From assembly GCA_965200645.1 (NCBI GenBank), contig CBDAUN010000003.1, positions 186,001-250,000 on the forward strand: a stretch of 64,000 nucleotides of DNA. Direction: 5' to 3'. The notes beneath the pieces were generated by a model. That model was not told the DNA's origin. It ran no database searches and was given only the letters and a program-made list of their open reading frames with translations. This document shows positions 1 through 9,241 of the stretch, piece by piece; position 1 is the stretch's first letter, and the number at the start of each line of letters is the position of its first letter. Source of the stretch: CBDAUN01 sp965200645 (lineage in GTDB: Bacteria; Pseudomonadota; Gammaproteobacteria; Arenicellales; JAJDZL01). The translations under genes and the position numbers were made by a program.

Positions 1-828
1 TCTCAGAATAATGTGAGAGGGGCTTATCGAAGCGGCACTCCTGCCATAGGAGTAGGAGCCGGAAACGTACCGGTCATTATTGATGAAACCGCGAATGTAT
101 CCGCTGCCGCAGAGTTAATTTGCATGTCAAAGACTTTTGATAATGGCACTTCATGTTCATCTGAAAACTCTGTGGTGATTGTTGATGAAGTTTATGAACA
201 GGCGATAGATGCGTTCAGAGAACAGGGCGGATATATCGCAACGAGTGAAGAGAAACAGCGAATAGTTCAGTCTTTGTGGACTAACGGCACCCTAAATCGA
301 GCACTGATTGCGAAAGACCCCAGCGTGTTCTTGGAAGTTTGTGAATTGTCCGATGCATCTCGAAATACGAAGTTTATTGTTGTTGAGGAATCAGGTGTCG
401 GACCCGAATACCCGCTATCTGGAGAAAAGCTTTCAATTGTGTTGACTGCTTATCGCGTCGGTAGCTTTGAACAGGCGCGTGACAAAGTTCGCGAGATCCT
501 CAATTATCAAGGAGCAGGGCATTCATGCGGAATTCATACAACGCTACCAGACAGAACGCGTCAACTGGCAGAAGAGTTAGACGTAGTTCGGGTGCTTGTA
601 AATCAAGCGCATACGTTCGGCAACGGTGGAGGATTCAACAGTGGTTTGAACTTCACCTTAAGCATGGGTTGTGGTACTTGGGGTGGAAACAGCATCAGTG
701 AAAACCTTAACTACAGACACTTTATCAACATTACTCACTTATCGACAGAAATCCCAGTCGATAAGCCAAGCGAAGAAAGTCTTTTCGGAGAATTTCTTAG
801 AAAGCACCACCCTGAACTTGCTCATTAA
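1..828 (+). CDS. sauS: Acylating aldehyde dehydrogenase, SauS-like (5' end missing)
   Basis: C-terminal 275 residues of a CoA-acylating aldehyde dehydrogenase; the reading frame is open to the left window edge. Members interconvert an aldehyde and its acyl-CoA with NAD(P). The catalytic cysteine is visible in a GTSCSSENS motif at visible residue 52, and the Gly-rich GNGGGFN and CGTWGGNS segments near the C-terminus are typical of the EutE/SauS group. The next gene, 8 bp away, is an AMP-forming CoA ligase, the pairing known for sulfoacetate degradation (SauT then SauS, giving sulfoacetaldehyde). Substrate is inferred from that pairing only; a general acetaldehyde or succinate-semialdehyde enzyme remains possible. 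Confidence 0.7.
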   Translation, partial: SQNNVRGAYRSGTPAIGVGAGNVPVIIDETANVSAAAELICMSKTFDNGTSCSSENSVVIVDEVYEQAIDAFREQGGYIATSEEKQRIVQSLWTNGTLNRALIAKDPSVFLEVCELSDASRNTKFIVVEESGVGPEYPLSGEKLSIVLTAYRVGSFEQARDKVREILNYQGAGHSCGIHTTLPDRTRQLAEELDVVRVLVNQAHTFGNGGGFNSGLNFTLSMGCGTWGGNSISENLNYRHFINITHLSTEIPVDKPSEESLFGEFLRKHHPELAH

Positions 829-836
829 GGGTTCTA

Positions 837-2390
837 ATGTCTGAAACGTTTCGGTCATTGATTGATCGGCGTGCGATCGAGCATCCTGACAAAGACTTTC
901 TTATTGACCCCAATGCCAGTCTGAATTTGACTTACGCCGATCTTCAGCTTCGGTGTTGGCAATTTTCAGAACTACTTCGCGCACAAGGTATGAAGCAGGG
1001 TGACCATGTAGCATTCATGCTTGACAATGGAATTTGGACATCGATTGTTATGCTTGGAACCATGTATGCGGGTTGCGTGACGGTCCCCTTAAATGTTGTA
1101 GCAAGTCCTGCAAACTTGTCTTTTGCATTGAAGAATTCTCGCTCTTCACTCGTATTTGTTTCGTACCATCACAAGCAATTATTCGATTCAATTCATACTG
1201 GCGAATCAAAAGCAGAAATTCAAGTTCAATTAGTAGACTCTGAGTTGGGGTTTGATCTACCTGAGGTAAATCATAAGGAAGAGACAAACGGAGGAATCCA
1301 ATTCAGTGATGCAGCGATGATTCTGCATACATCGGGAACGGTAGGGATGCCGAAGGGAACAGTTCTTACCCACCAAAACTTAATCGCTGGTGGAAAGAAC
1401 GTAATCCTTGCCCATCAAGTGACCGAGCACGACCGAGCACTTTGTGTGTTACCGCTTTATCACATTAATGGCCAAGTGGTGACAGTGGTTGCACCTTTAG
1501 TTTCGGGCTCAAGCGTAGTCATGCCGCATAAATTCAGTACATCCGAATTTTGGAATTTAGTCGAAGAGTTTCACTGCACTTGGATCAGTATTGTTCCGAC
1601 TATGGCTAAGTTTTTGCTCGACGCTGCTCACAATAATCCAGAAATTGAAGATCAGGTTCAAAAATTGGAGTGCCTTAGATTTGCCCGTTCAGCATCCTCC
1701 GCTATGCCTGCTGGAATGCACAAGGATTTTGAAGAAACCTTTCGAATTCCGCTGTTTGAGACGATGGGACTCACTGAAACGGCAGCTCCGATATTAGCGA
1801 ATCCTGTTCCCCCTGGTGAAAGAATATCAGGTTCGGTTGGCATTCCTTTTGGCGACGATGTCAAGATAGTGGACGATCATTTCAATTCCGTTCCATTTGA
1901 CACGGTCGGAGAAATTATTGTTCGTGGCGATAACGTTTTTTCACACTACTTTGAAGATACTGAAGCTACTCAACGTTCTTTAACTCCAGATGGCTGGTTT
2001 AGGACAGGAGACTTGGGTTGCCAGAAAGAAAATGGTTACTTCTACGTTACTGGTCGAACCAAGGAGTTAATCATTAAAGGTGGAGAAAATATTTCTCCTC
2101 GAGAGATCGACGATGTTTTATACCATCATGAAGATGTGCTAGAGGTGGGTGCTTTTGGACTCCCTGATGATACTTACGGTCAGGTTGTTGCCGTGGGGGT
2201 GGTGCTTAAGCCAAATCGAAGCCAAAATGAAGCGGAATTGATTGAATATTGCCACGAAAATCTTGGAAAATTTAGAAGTCCAAGCAAAGTTTTTTTTGTT
2301 GATGAGTTGCCTAAGGGTCCATCAGGAAAGATTCAAAGATTGGAATTCGCCAACAAAGTCATCAATTCACTTCAAAGAGAAAGTTCGTGA
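837..2390 (+). CDS. sauT: AMP-forming acyl-CoA ligase, SauT-like
   Basis: 517-residue member of the ANL superfamily that activates a carboxylate through an acyl-adenylate to its CoA thioester. The AMP-binding loop HTSGTVGMPKGT lies near residue 165, a GLTET motif near 315, the hinge GWFRTGDLG near 385, and the C-terminal catalytic lysine in PKGPSGKIQR near residue 500. It lies 8 bp after an acylating aldehyde dehydrogenase and overlaps the next gene by 4 bp, so all three are probably one transcript. By analogy with SauST it may activate sulfoacetate; the family call is firm, the substrate is not. Confidence 0.75.
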   Translation: MSETFRSLIDRRAIEHPDKDFLIDPNASLNLTYADLQLRCWQFSELLRAQGMKQGDHVAFMLDNGIWTSIVMLGTMYAGCVTVPLNVVASPANLSFALKNSRSSLVFVSYHHKQLFDSIHTGESKAEIQVQLVDSELGFDLPEVNHKEETNGGIQFSDAAMILHTSGTVGMPKGTVLTHQNLIAGGKNVILAHQVTEHDRALCVLPLYHINGQVVTVVAPLVSGSSVVMPHKFSTSEFWNLVEEFHCTWISIVPTMAKFLLDAAHNNPEIEDQVQKLECLRFARSASSAMPAGMHKDFEETFRIPLFETMGLTETAAPILANPVPPGERISGSVGIPFGDDVKIVDDHFNSVPFDTVGEIIVRGDNVFSHYFEDTEATQRSLTPDGWFRTGDLGCQKENGYFYVTGRTKELIIKGGENISPREIDDVLYHHEDVLEVGAFGLPDDTYGQVVAVGVVLKPNRSQNEAELIEYCHENLGKFRSPSKVFFVDELPKGPSGKIQRLEFANKVINSLQRESS

Positions 2391-3181
2391 CAGCAAAGCG
2401 CTTGCAAGACAGAGTTGCTTTCGTCACCGGATCAACTAGAGGTATCGGTAAGGCTATCGCTGAAGCCCTGGCTCACGAGGGCTGTAAAGTGGCACTCAAT
2501 GGATTTGGTGAAGTGGAAGTCATCGAATTACAACGTTTTGAACTGGAACAAAGTTCGGGGTCAGTTGTTCGTTACTTCTATGCAGATGTTGGTCACCCCA
2601 AACAAATTCGCCATGTAATAGATGAAATTAACAAAGAACTGGGTGAAATTGACATTTTGGTCAACAATGCTGGTATTCAACATGTATCACCAGTTCATGA
2701 ATTTCCCGAAGACCAGTGGGACGAAATTATTGCAGTGAATTTATCTGCTGTGTTTCACACTTCCAAGGCGGTGTTGCCTTCGATGATCAAACGTGGAACA
2801 GGGCGGATCGTCAATATCTCTTCCGTACACGGCCTTGTTGCGAGTATCAATAAAGCGGCCTACATTGCTGCAAAGCATGGTGTTGTTGGGCTAACCAAAG
2901 AAATTGCGTTGGAAATTGCCAAGCATCAAATTACATGCAATGCGATTTGTCCTGCTTGGGTGAGAACTGAACTAATGGAAAGACAAATTCAGGAACTGAT
3001 GCAGAAGGACGGACTATCTGAGACTCAAGTAATTGACTCCATGATGGGAGAGAAGCAACCAATTGGGCGATTTCTTGAAGCCAGGGAAATCGCGGCGCTT
3101 GTGGTTTTTCTCTGCACTGAGGAGGCTGGAGCAATCAATGGAACTGCACTACCAGTTGATGGAGGATGGTTAGCACAGTAG
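2387..3181 (+). CDS. bdhA: 3-hydroxybutyrate dehydrogenase (SDR)
   Basis: 264-residue short-chain dehydrogenase that oxidises (R)-3-hydroxybutyrate to acetoacetate with NAD. TGSTRGIGKA is the cofactor loop, NNAG is at residues 91-94, and the Ser-Tyr-Lys triad lies in the SSVHGL and YIAAKHG segments. The QHVSPVHEFP, TCNAICPAWV and LPVDGGWLAQ stretches are those of bacterial BdhA. It starts with GTG inside the stop of the preceding CoA ligase (GTGA overlap), so it is translationally coupled. The BdhA link to polyhydroxybutyrate makes sense with phaC in the same window, though the neighbours suggest it may instead act on an intermediate of the SauST-like pathway. Confidence 0.85.
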   Translation: MTAKRLQDRVAFVTGSTRGIGKAIAEALAHEGCKVALNGFGEVEVIELQRFELEQSSGSVVRYFYADVGHPKQIRHVIDEINKELGEIDILVNNAGIQHVSPVHEFPEDQWDEIIAVNLSAVFHTSKAVLPSMIKRGTGRIVNISSVHGLVASINKAAYIAAKHGVVGLTKEIALEIAKHQITCNAICPAWVRTELMERQIQELMQKDGLSETQVIDSMMGEKQPIGRFLEAREIAALVVFLCTEEAGAINGTALPVDGGWLAQ

Positions 3182-3199
3182 AGTTAAGAGGTTGCTGTC

Positions 3200-4624
3200 T
3201 TAATTCATCTTCGCTGCTATTCTTTGCAGTTTCTTCCAGGCGGCTTCGACATGCCGCAATTCGGTTTGTACAGCACCTACAACAAACCGAATAATGTAGG
3301 TATCATCCAAAATCGTATGTGTTGCAAAAAACTCACCTGAAGAGTTGAATTGTTCAAGAACCTTTTGAGTTGCTTCACTACCATCACGATGCGTAAAGCA
3401 GACTAAGTTCAGCATTGTGGGCTGAAACAATCTGTATGTGTCATCTGCCTCAATCCATTTCGTAAGTTTTTCAGCGAATTCAATGTGTCGGCGAATGTGT
3501 TCCTGCAAACCCTCTGTCCCATACATTCGAATAACAAACCAAAGCTTTAGGGAGCGAAACCTTCGGCCCAGAGGGATTTGCCAGCCACTGTAATCGAAGA
3601 CCGTACCTGATTCTGTAGCCTTGTTTCGCAGGTATTCTGGTTTGAAAGTCAGCGCATCAATCAGTGAATGACGTTCTGCGACGTAAAACAGGTCACAATC
3701 AAAGTTTGTCAGTAGCCATTTATGTGGATTGAAGCAGTAACTATCGACTAAATCGAGTCCATCAAGTAACCATCTATTTTCTTCGCATACAGTAGCGCAA
3801 CCAGCATGTGCGCTATCGACGTGAAGCCAAACGTTGTGTTGTTTAGCGACTCTTCCAATTTCTGCAATAGGATCAATGGCTAAAGAGGATGTCGTTCCGA
3901 TTGTTGCGCAAATGAAGGTCGGAATTGATCCTGCTTCCAGATCTGAATTGATCAATTCAGCCAAATGTCCGCTTTGCATAGCATACTTGTCGTCAACATC
4001 AACTTTTCTAATTGATTCACTCCTGAAGCCAGCTACCTTAAGTCCTTTTTCTACAGACGAGTGAGCATGACTAGATATGTATGCACATAATTTATCCAGA
4101 TTCCGGGAATCATGACTATTCCGCAATGCTTGTTCACGGCCCGCAATGACTGCACATAAAGTCGCAGACGATGCGGAATCTTGAATGACTCCGCCACCTG
4201 TACTATCAGAACGGAAGTGCTTGGGTAATCCGGCAATATCGACCATCCAATCCAAGACCAATGTTTCTAACTCAGTACAGGCCGGTGAGGTGGACCAAAG
4301 CATACCCTGAATTCCCAAGCCAGCTGACAGCATATCGCCCAATATTGATGGACCGGTAGTGTGCGTTGGGAAATATGCGAAAAAGTTTGGTGATTGCCAA
4401 TGCGTTACATTTGGAATAATCAGACTTTTTACATCTTCAAGGACTGCATCAAATGATTCGGCAGATTTTGGTGGTTGCTTAGGCAACTGTCCATATACAT
4501 CTCCTGGTTCAATTTGCGGCTGAACTGGATAAGATTCGATGGTATCCATATATTCGGCGATTAATTCGACCATCTGATGGCCTTGTTCGCGGAAGTTGTC
4601 CGAATTTGAATACTTTTTTCCCAT
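3200..4624 (-). CDS. PLP-dependent aromatic-L-amino-acid decarboxylase family
   Basis: 474-residue group II decarboxylase (DOPA/tryptophan/tyrosine decarboxylase family), normal length. The PLP lysine is Lys302 in FNPHKWLLTNFDC, the phosphate-site aspartate is Asp270 in VDSAHAG, and the ring-stacking histidine is His188 in SHAHSS. These enzymes remove CO2 from aromatic or related L-amino acids to make amines. It stands alone, converging on the bdhA operon with an 18 bp gap. Substrate cannot be read from sequence by eye; tryptophan, phenylalanine and tyrosine are all possible. Confidence 0.88.
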   Translation of the reverse strand: MGKKYSNSDNFREQGHQMVELIAEYMDTIESYPVQPQIEPGDVYGQLPKQPPKSAESFDAVLEDVKSLIIPNVTHWQSPNFFAYFPTHTTGPSILGDMLSAGLGIQGMLWSTSPACTELETLVLDWMVDIAGLPKHFRSDSTGGGVIQDSASSATLCAVIAGREQALRNSHDSRNLDKLCAYISSHAHSSVEKGLKVAGFRSESIRKVDVDDKYAMQSGHLAELINSDLEAGSIPTFICATIGTTSSLAIDPIAEIGRVAKQHNVWLHVDSAHAGCATVCEENRWLLDGLDLVDSYCFNPHKWLLTNFDCDLFYVAERHSLIDALTFKPEYLRNKATESGTVFDYSGWQIPLGRRFRSLKLWFVIRMYGTEGLQEHIRRHIEFAEKLTKWIEADDTYRLFQPTMLNLVCFTHRDGSEATQKVLEQFNSSGEFFATHTILDDTYIIRFVVGAVQTELRHVEAAWKKLQRIAAKMN

Positions 4625-5067
4625 AAATAATTTTGTGATTGATAAAAATAGAGACTAACTCGTTAATGTTTAAAATCCATTTTGTACTGGAAATTAATCA
4701 TTTAGTATCCATAGTAGTGAGGTATGTAATTTCCATTCTTTACAGGTTTGTACGTGAATGGTTAAATTTGAAGGAAGGGTGAGACTTGCTAATACTCTAC
4801 AAATTATTGTGTGTAACGGTTACTAAAATTAGCAGGTGATGAAGTTAACGCTAATCTCAAGACCGCCGGCGACGTGTTGTCTTAATTCCGCAGTATTCAC
4901 ACTCAACAACTTCCACATTCCCAGTGGCGCCAAATCCAAACTTAACTTCAATCACACTATATTTATGAAATCCCAACATACAGAGGGTTTTCCTTATCCA
5001 CTCCTGAATAGATTTAATCATAAAAATTCAGACTTGACTTCAAAGGTCAATCCACCTCGCTAATTTC
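4625..5067. other. AT-rich intergenic region
   Basis: About 440 bp between the 5' end of the decarboxylase gene and the 3' end of the ETF-QO gene. It should hold the decarboxylase promoter. The short open frames seen here have no good start or codon pattern and I see no convincing gene, repeat or RNA. Confidence 0.5.
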
Positions 5068-5092
5068 ATCGAGCACAATTTTGTGCATCGAT
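5068..5092 (-). terminator. Hairpin just after ETF-QO stop
   Basis: GCACAA and TTGTGC pair around a short loop, and the stem is extended by ATCGA/TCGAT with one bulged A. It begins 3 nt after the ETF-QO stop codon in the direction of that gene. There is no strong T-tract, so it may be a 3'-end stabiliser rather than a full intrinsic terminator. Confidence 0.5.
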
Positions 5093-5094
5093 AG

Positions 5095-6726
5095 TTACAT
5101 GTTTGGATAGTTTGGGCCTCCACCTCCTTCAGGGACAACCCAGTTGATGTTTTGCGTAACATCTTTAATATCACAAGTTTTGCAATGTACACAATTTTGT
5201 GCATTGATAACCAATCTCGGATTTTCTGCTTCCGCATCAACTATTTCATAAACACCGGCGGGACAATATCGTTGTTCTGGTGCGTCGTAGTGCTTTAGAT
5301 TAATAATAATTGGCACACTTTCATCAATCAGTGTCAAATGTGCTGGTTGGTCTTCTTCATGATTGGTATTTGACAGAAATACCGAAGACAGTCGGTCAAA
5401 ACTTAGTTTGCCATCGGGTTTTGGATATTCAATCGGACTGCACTCACTGGTTTTCTTGAGTTGAGAATGATCATCGTGGTGCTTCATCGTCCACGGAGCC
5501 CTGCCTCGCAATATATACGTATCAAGTCCTGCGTATGCGATTGCTCCCCATAGTCCCCAGCGAAAGGATGGTCGAATGTTTCTCGCGAGGCGTAGCTCGT
5601 CCCACAACCATGATTGCTTCAACTGATCTGAATAGGCCGTTAACTCTTCGGTGGAATCTGACTTTAAGTGTTCGAAAGTAGCTTCTGCAGCTACTATTCC
5701 TGATTTCATTGAAGTATGTGTGCCTTTAATTTTTGGGGTGTTTAAAAATCCAGCACAGTCACCTATCAACGCACCTCCCGGAAACGTGAGCTTTGGAATT
5801 GACTGAAACCCTCCTTCACTTAGTGCGCGAGCACCATAGGCCACACGCTTTGCATTTACAAAAGTACTACTGACTGCGGGATGGTGCTTGAAGCGTTGAA
5901 ATTCCTCAAAAGGGCTGAGATAAGGGTTTTGGTAATCAAGCCCAACGACAAAGCCAACCGCAACTTGATTGTCTTCCAAGTGGTACAGGAATGAGCCGCC
6001 GTATGTGTTTCGGTCTAATGGCCATCCCACACTATGCCAAACCTTGCCTTGACTGTGATTGGCTGGGTCGACCTGCCAAAGCTCCTTAATGCCAATACCG
6101 TAAGTTTGTGGTTCAACACCTTCACGTAATTTAAACCTTTCAAATAAGGTTTTGGTTAATGACCCTCGGCACCCTTCGGCAAACAAAGTCATCTTTGCAC
6201 GAACTTCGGCACCAAGCATGAAGTTGGCAGTTGGTTTGCCGTCCTTGCCCACTCCCATGTCACCAGTTATCACGCCTGCCACACGATCCTCATCGTAAAG
6301 AATTTCAGCTGCAGCATAACCTGGAATAATATCTACACCTAACTCTTCAGCTTGTTCAGCGAGCCAACGACAAAGGTTGCCGAGGGAAATGATGTAGTTG
6401 CCGTGATTCTTCATTTGTGGTGGTGTCGGCAATTTGTATGACTTTGACTTAGTCAAAAATAAAAATTGATCACTCTCAACTGGTGTGTGGAGTGGAGCAC
6501 CCTTACCCTGCCAGTCAGGGATTAGTTCGTTTAAGGCTCTCGGTTCGAGAACTGCCCCCGAAAGAATATGTGCACCTACTTCAGATCCTTTTTCGAGTAT
6601 GCACACACTCAAGTCTTGACCATTTTCCATACATAGTTGCCTTAGTCTGATTCCAGCGGAAAGCCCTGAAGGACCTGCACCTACAATCACGACATCGTAT
6701 TCAAGGGCATCTCGTTCTTCGCTCAT
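5095..6726 (-). CDS. etfD: Electron transfer flavoprotein-ubiquinone oxidoreductase
   Basis: 543-residue ETF:quinone oxidoreductase, usual length. It passes electrons from reduced ETF, loaded by acyl-CoA and dimethylglycine/sarcosine-type dehydrogenases, to membrane ubiquinone. An FAD-binding GAGPSGLSAG loop is near residue 16. The [4Fe-4S] cysteines near the C-terminus are in YCPAGVYE and CVHCKTCDIKD, followed by the conserved VVPEGGGGPNYPNM tail. A good ribosome site (GGAG) precedes the ATG. It is monocistronic, with a hairpin after its stop. It provides the electron sink for the acyl-CoA and methylamine-type oxidations encoded elsewhere in the window. Confidence 0.95.
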   Translation of the reverse strand: MSEERDALEYDVVIVGAGPSGLSAGIRLRQLCMENGQDLSVCILEKGSEVGAHILSGAVLEPRALNELIPDWQGKGAPLHTPVESDQFLFLTKSKSYKLPTPPQMKNHGNYIISLGNLCRWLAEQAEELGVDIIPGYAAAEILYDEDRVAGVITGDMGVGKDGKPTANFMLGAEVRAKMTLFAEGCRGSLTKTLFERFKLREGVEPQTYGIGIKELWQVDPANHSQGKVWHSVGWPLDRNTYGGSFLYHLEDNQVAVGFVVGLDYQNPYLSPFEEFQRFKHHPAVSSTFVNAKRVAYGARALSEGGFQSIPKLTFPGGALIGDCAGFLNTPKIKGTHTSMKSGIVAAEATFEHLKSDSTEELTAYSDQLKQSWLWDELRLARNIRPSFRWGLWGAIAYAGLDTYILRGRAPWTMKHHDDHSQLKKTSECSPIEYPKPDGKLSFDRLSSVFLSNTNHEEDQPAHLTLIDESVPIIINLKHYDAPEQRYCPAGVYEIVDAEAENPRLVINAQNCVHCKTCDIKDVTQNINWVVPEGGGGPNYPNM

Positions 6727-6918
6727 GCGACTTTTATCTCCTTTATGAACGATTTAATTATGTTGATCAATCAATATCTTGAAGCGACCAGGCTGCCAAA
6801 GCACACCTATGCTAATCTTCGAATAATCATATTAACTTGGAACTGTGCCAAGTGTTGACAATGTCACTGCCTAATCTCAAAATATTGATTTTTGAATTCT
6901 TACACTCAAGGTGAATTG

Positions 6919-7518
6919 ATGAAGATTATAGTCATTGGAGCGAGTGGTTCGGTAGGTAGAACGATTGTAGATGCACTTGAAGATCGCCACGAACTGATCA
7001 AGGTTGGCAGAAGTTCAGGTGATATTCAAGTAGATGTCGAAAATCCTGAAAGTATTCGACAAATGTATGAGTCAACAGGAAACATTGATGCGGTGGCAGT
7101 CGCTATCGGTCATGGTCACTTTGGCCCGGTTTCAGAAATGACTGGCGAACTTTGGATGAAAGGCATTTACCACAAAGCATTACCTCAAGTGAATGTTGTA
7201 CTTGAAGGCATTCCCTACATGAACGATCAAGGTTCATTTACATTGACGAGTGGTGTGTTAAATCGTGACCCAATCTCTGGTTGTGCCGGTGCAGGATCAG
7301 CCAATGGTGCTATAGATGGATTCATTCCCGGAGCGGCGGCGGATATGCCGAGAGGAATTCGAATCAATTCCGTAAGTCCCGGCCTGTTGCAAAACTCAGT
7401 AGACAGATATGCAGGGAAATTTCCTGGCCACAACCCTGTTTCATCTCGAAGGGTGGGTCTTGCATTTTGCAAAAGTATCGAAGGGGTTGTGTCAGGTCAG
7501 ACAATTATCGTGGAGTAG
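6919..7518 (+). CDS. Short SDR-family oxidoreductase
   Basis: 199-residue Rossmann protein. I use the ATG that gives MKIIVIGASGSVG because a GGTG-type ribosome site precedes it and the glycine-rich cofactor loop normally starts within a few residues of the N-terminus; a start nine codons upstream is possible. This is the short atypical SDR class, about 200 residues, in which the usual YxxxK is poorly conserved: the region around residue 135 reads CAGAGSANGAI, without an obvious Tyr. Function unknown. It stands between divergent ETF-QO and convergent DUF1989 genes. Confidence 0.8.
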   Translation: MKIIVIGASGSVGRTIVDALEDRHELIKVGRSSGDIQVDVENPESIRQMYESTGNIDAVAVAIGHGHFGPVSEMTGELWMKGIYHKALPQVNVVLEGIPYMNDQGSFTLTSGVLNRDPISGCAGAGSANGAIDGFIPGAAADMPRGIRINSVSPGLLQNSVDRYAGKFPGHNPVSSRRVGLAFCKSIEGVVSGQTIIVE

Positions 7519-7575
7519 AGTAGATCAGCCATTTCCACTCAAGGCCTGCACTTCGACCTTGAAAAGTGTCAGTAG

Positions 7576-8187
7576 TTAATTTGGATTTTTGACTTGAACT
7601 CTGATAGGAGTGGGTGCACCGCTGTTACATGGGTTGTTGACTTGCGGACAGTTAGCGATAACTGCCAGAACATTCATTTCAGCACGAAGTTCTACAAAAT
7701 CTCCGGGTTTTGAATCACCTTCGACAAAAACGCCATCTGCAGTCATACCGTCTTCGGATACAGGTACTGAACAGAAGAAATTAATGTTCGGCACTACAGC
7801 CTGCCAACCCAATCCGTACTGTTCAAGAGCACTAAGAAAGTTTTCGCGACAACCTGGTGCGTTTTCGACTCCGTAAAGCATTTTGTTGCTCCAAGAAGAA
7901 CAGCATCCTGCAATGGTGTCGTGTCCTTCAACCGTGTCTTCAACTACGGTCATCATAGGGTTGGCATAATCCGAATAGAGCACTGAACCCTTTGAAATTC
8001 GAATGTTTTTTGCCGCCTTAATTGTGTTTGGTGCGTGATAGCGTTCCTTTGTTTGATCGGCGTTGTAGCATAGAAAATCTACGCCTTGCTGTCCTTCCAA
8101 GTCGACAATCTTCAATAGTTGGCCTTGTTGTAGGACGGTACTCCATGAAGTCCCTGCGAGGACGATTTCATCTAGAAGAATTTTCAT
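7576..8187 (-). CDS. DUF1989 (urea carboxylase-associated) protein, copy 1
   Basis: 203-residue protein of the DUF1989 / urea-carboxylase-associated family. Visible family marks are QGVDFLCYNA near residue 35, the Cys-rich GCCSSWSN near 94, NINFFCSVPV near 134, and the closing PGDFVELRAEMNVLAVIANCPQ. Family members often sit beside urea, guanidine or amidohydrolase genes; their biochemical role is not settled. A second copy of about the same length lies near 62 kb. Here the gene stands alone, so it offers no direct context for a substrate. Confidence 0.85.
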   Translation of the reverse strand: MKILLDEIVLAGTSWSTVLQQGQLLKIVDLEGQQGVDFLCYNADQTKERYHAPNTIKAAKNIRISKGSVLYSDYANPMMTVVEDTVEGHDTIAGCCSSWSNKMLYGVENAPGCRENFLSALEQYGLGWQAVVPNINFFCSVPVSEDGMTADGVFVEGDSKPGDFVELRAEMNVLAVIANCPQVNNPCNSGAPTPIRVQVKNPN

Positions 8188-8445
8188 AGTTAATTGGTAT
8201 GAATTCTTTGATTAAATGATAAACGATAGTCTAAGTGTAGCACTTAGATTAGCACCGCTATAGATTGGTTACATTTCGCTAATTAAAGCTCTGTCGGTTG
8301 CACTACGGTCTTTGTTCCGTTCCGCCAATTGTGCTTGGCAGTTCTTCACTTATCGAAGGAGCACTAGGGTTGAAGAGTCTGATTCGCTTCAAGGTTATAA
8401 TTTTGCGATTCAATTACTGTATTTCTTGGGGCTGGAGACAACTAA

Positions 8446-9210
8446 ATGAAGATCGAAGGTGTGGCTGCGATTGTTACTGGTGCAGCGTCCGGTATGGGGA
8501 TGGCAACTGCTCGAATGTTGACTCAATGCGGTGCTAAAGTTGGATTGCTTGACATCGATGGAGACAAAATTCAGCATCTTGCTGAAGAATGTCAGGGATA
8601 TGCCGTTGTTTGCGACGTTACAGATGCTGAAAGTATGCAATCCGCACTCGCTGATGCTGCTTCAACTAACGGAGAAGCAAGAATTCTAGTGAACTGTGCT
8701 GGAATAGCTCCGGCCCGGCGGATTGTCGGACGCGATGGTGCGATGCCTCTAGAAGACTTCAAGCGCGTTATCGATGTAAACCTTATAGGCACCTTTAACG
8801 CAATGCGAGTCATGGCAGCAAGAGTAAGAGATGAACCGGTTCTTGATGAAATAGGTGAACGAGGAGTAATAGTCAACGTTGCGTCAGTATCTGCATTTGA
8901 AGGACAAGTAGGGCAGGCGGCCTATAGTTCCTCAAAAGGGGCAATAGTCGCGCTAACGATTCAAGCAGCGAGGGAGTTGGCCAGTGCCGGAATTAGAGTA
9001 ATGACGATAGCGCCAGGCTTAATTGCTACCCCGATGTTGTTTGGTATGCCGCAGGAAGTGCAGGATAGTTTGGCGAATCAGGTGCCATTTCCGAAACGAC
9101 TAGGTCGACCTGAAGAGTTTGCTGAACTTACCAAACACATTATTGAGAATCAACTGCTGAATGGCGAAGTGATTCGCATGGATGGTGCAATCAGGATGCA
9201 GCCAAAGTAA
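8446..9210 (+). CDS. Type II 3-hydroxyacyl-CoA dehydrogenase-like SDR
   Basis: 254-residue SDR close to the 3-hydroxy-2-methylbutyryl-CoA/3-hydroxyacyl-CoA dehydrogenase type II group. TGAASGMGMATA is the NAD loop, NCAGIAPA is near residue 83, YSSSKGA carries the catalytic Tyr/Lys near residue 165, and IAPGLIATPML follows. The closing GEVIRMDGAIRMQPK is characteristic of that group. GGAG sits at proper distance before the ATG. The likely role is NAD oxidation of a 3-hydroxyacyl-CoA in isoleucine or fatty-acid breakdown. The preceding 258 bp hold only its promoter. Confidence 0.85.
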   Translation: MKIEGVAAIVTGAASGMGMATARMLTQCGAKVGLLDIDGDKIQHLAEECQGYAVVCDVTDAESMQSALADAASTNGEARILVNCAGIAPARRIVGRDGAMPLEDFKRVIDVNLIGTFNAMRVMAARVRDEPVLDEIGERGVIVNVASVSAFEGQVGQAAYSSSKGAIVALTIQAARELASAGIRVMTIAPGLIATPMLFGMPQEVQDSLANQVPFPKRLGRPEEFAELTKHIIENQLLNGEVIRMDGAIRMQPK

Positions 9211-9241
9211 CAACTGAAGTTCAGTAGTTAAAAGATGACCA

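Noticed and set aside
1423..1442. Tandem 10-bp repeat GACCGAGCAC inside the CoA ligase gene
   Set aside because: It keeps a normal family protein sequence and shows no frame disruption; probably coincidental.
4836..5063. 75-codon frame in the decarboxylase/ETF-QO gap
   Set aside because: No ribosome site and no coding-like composition; treated as non-coding.
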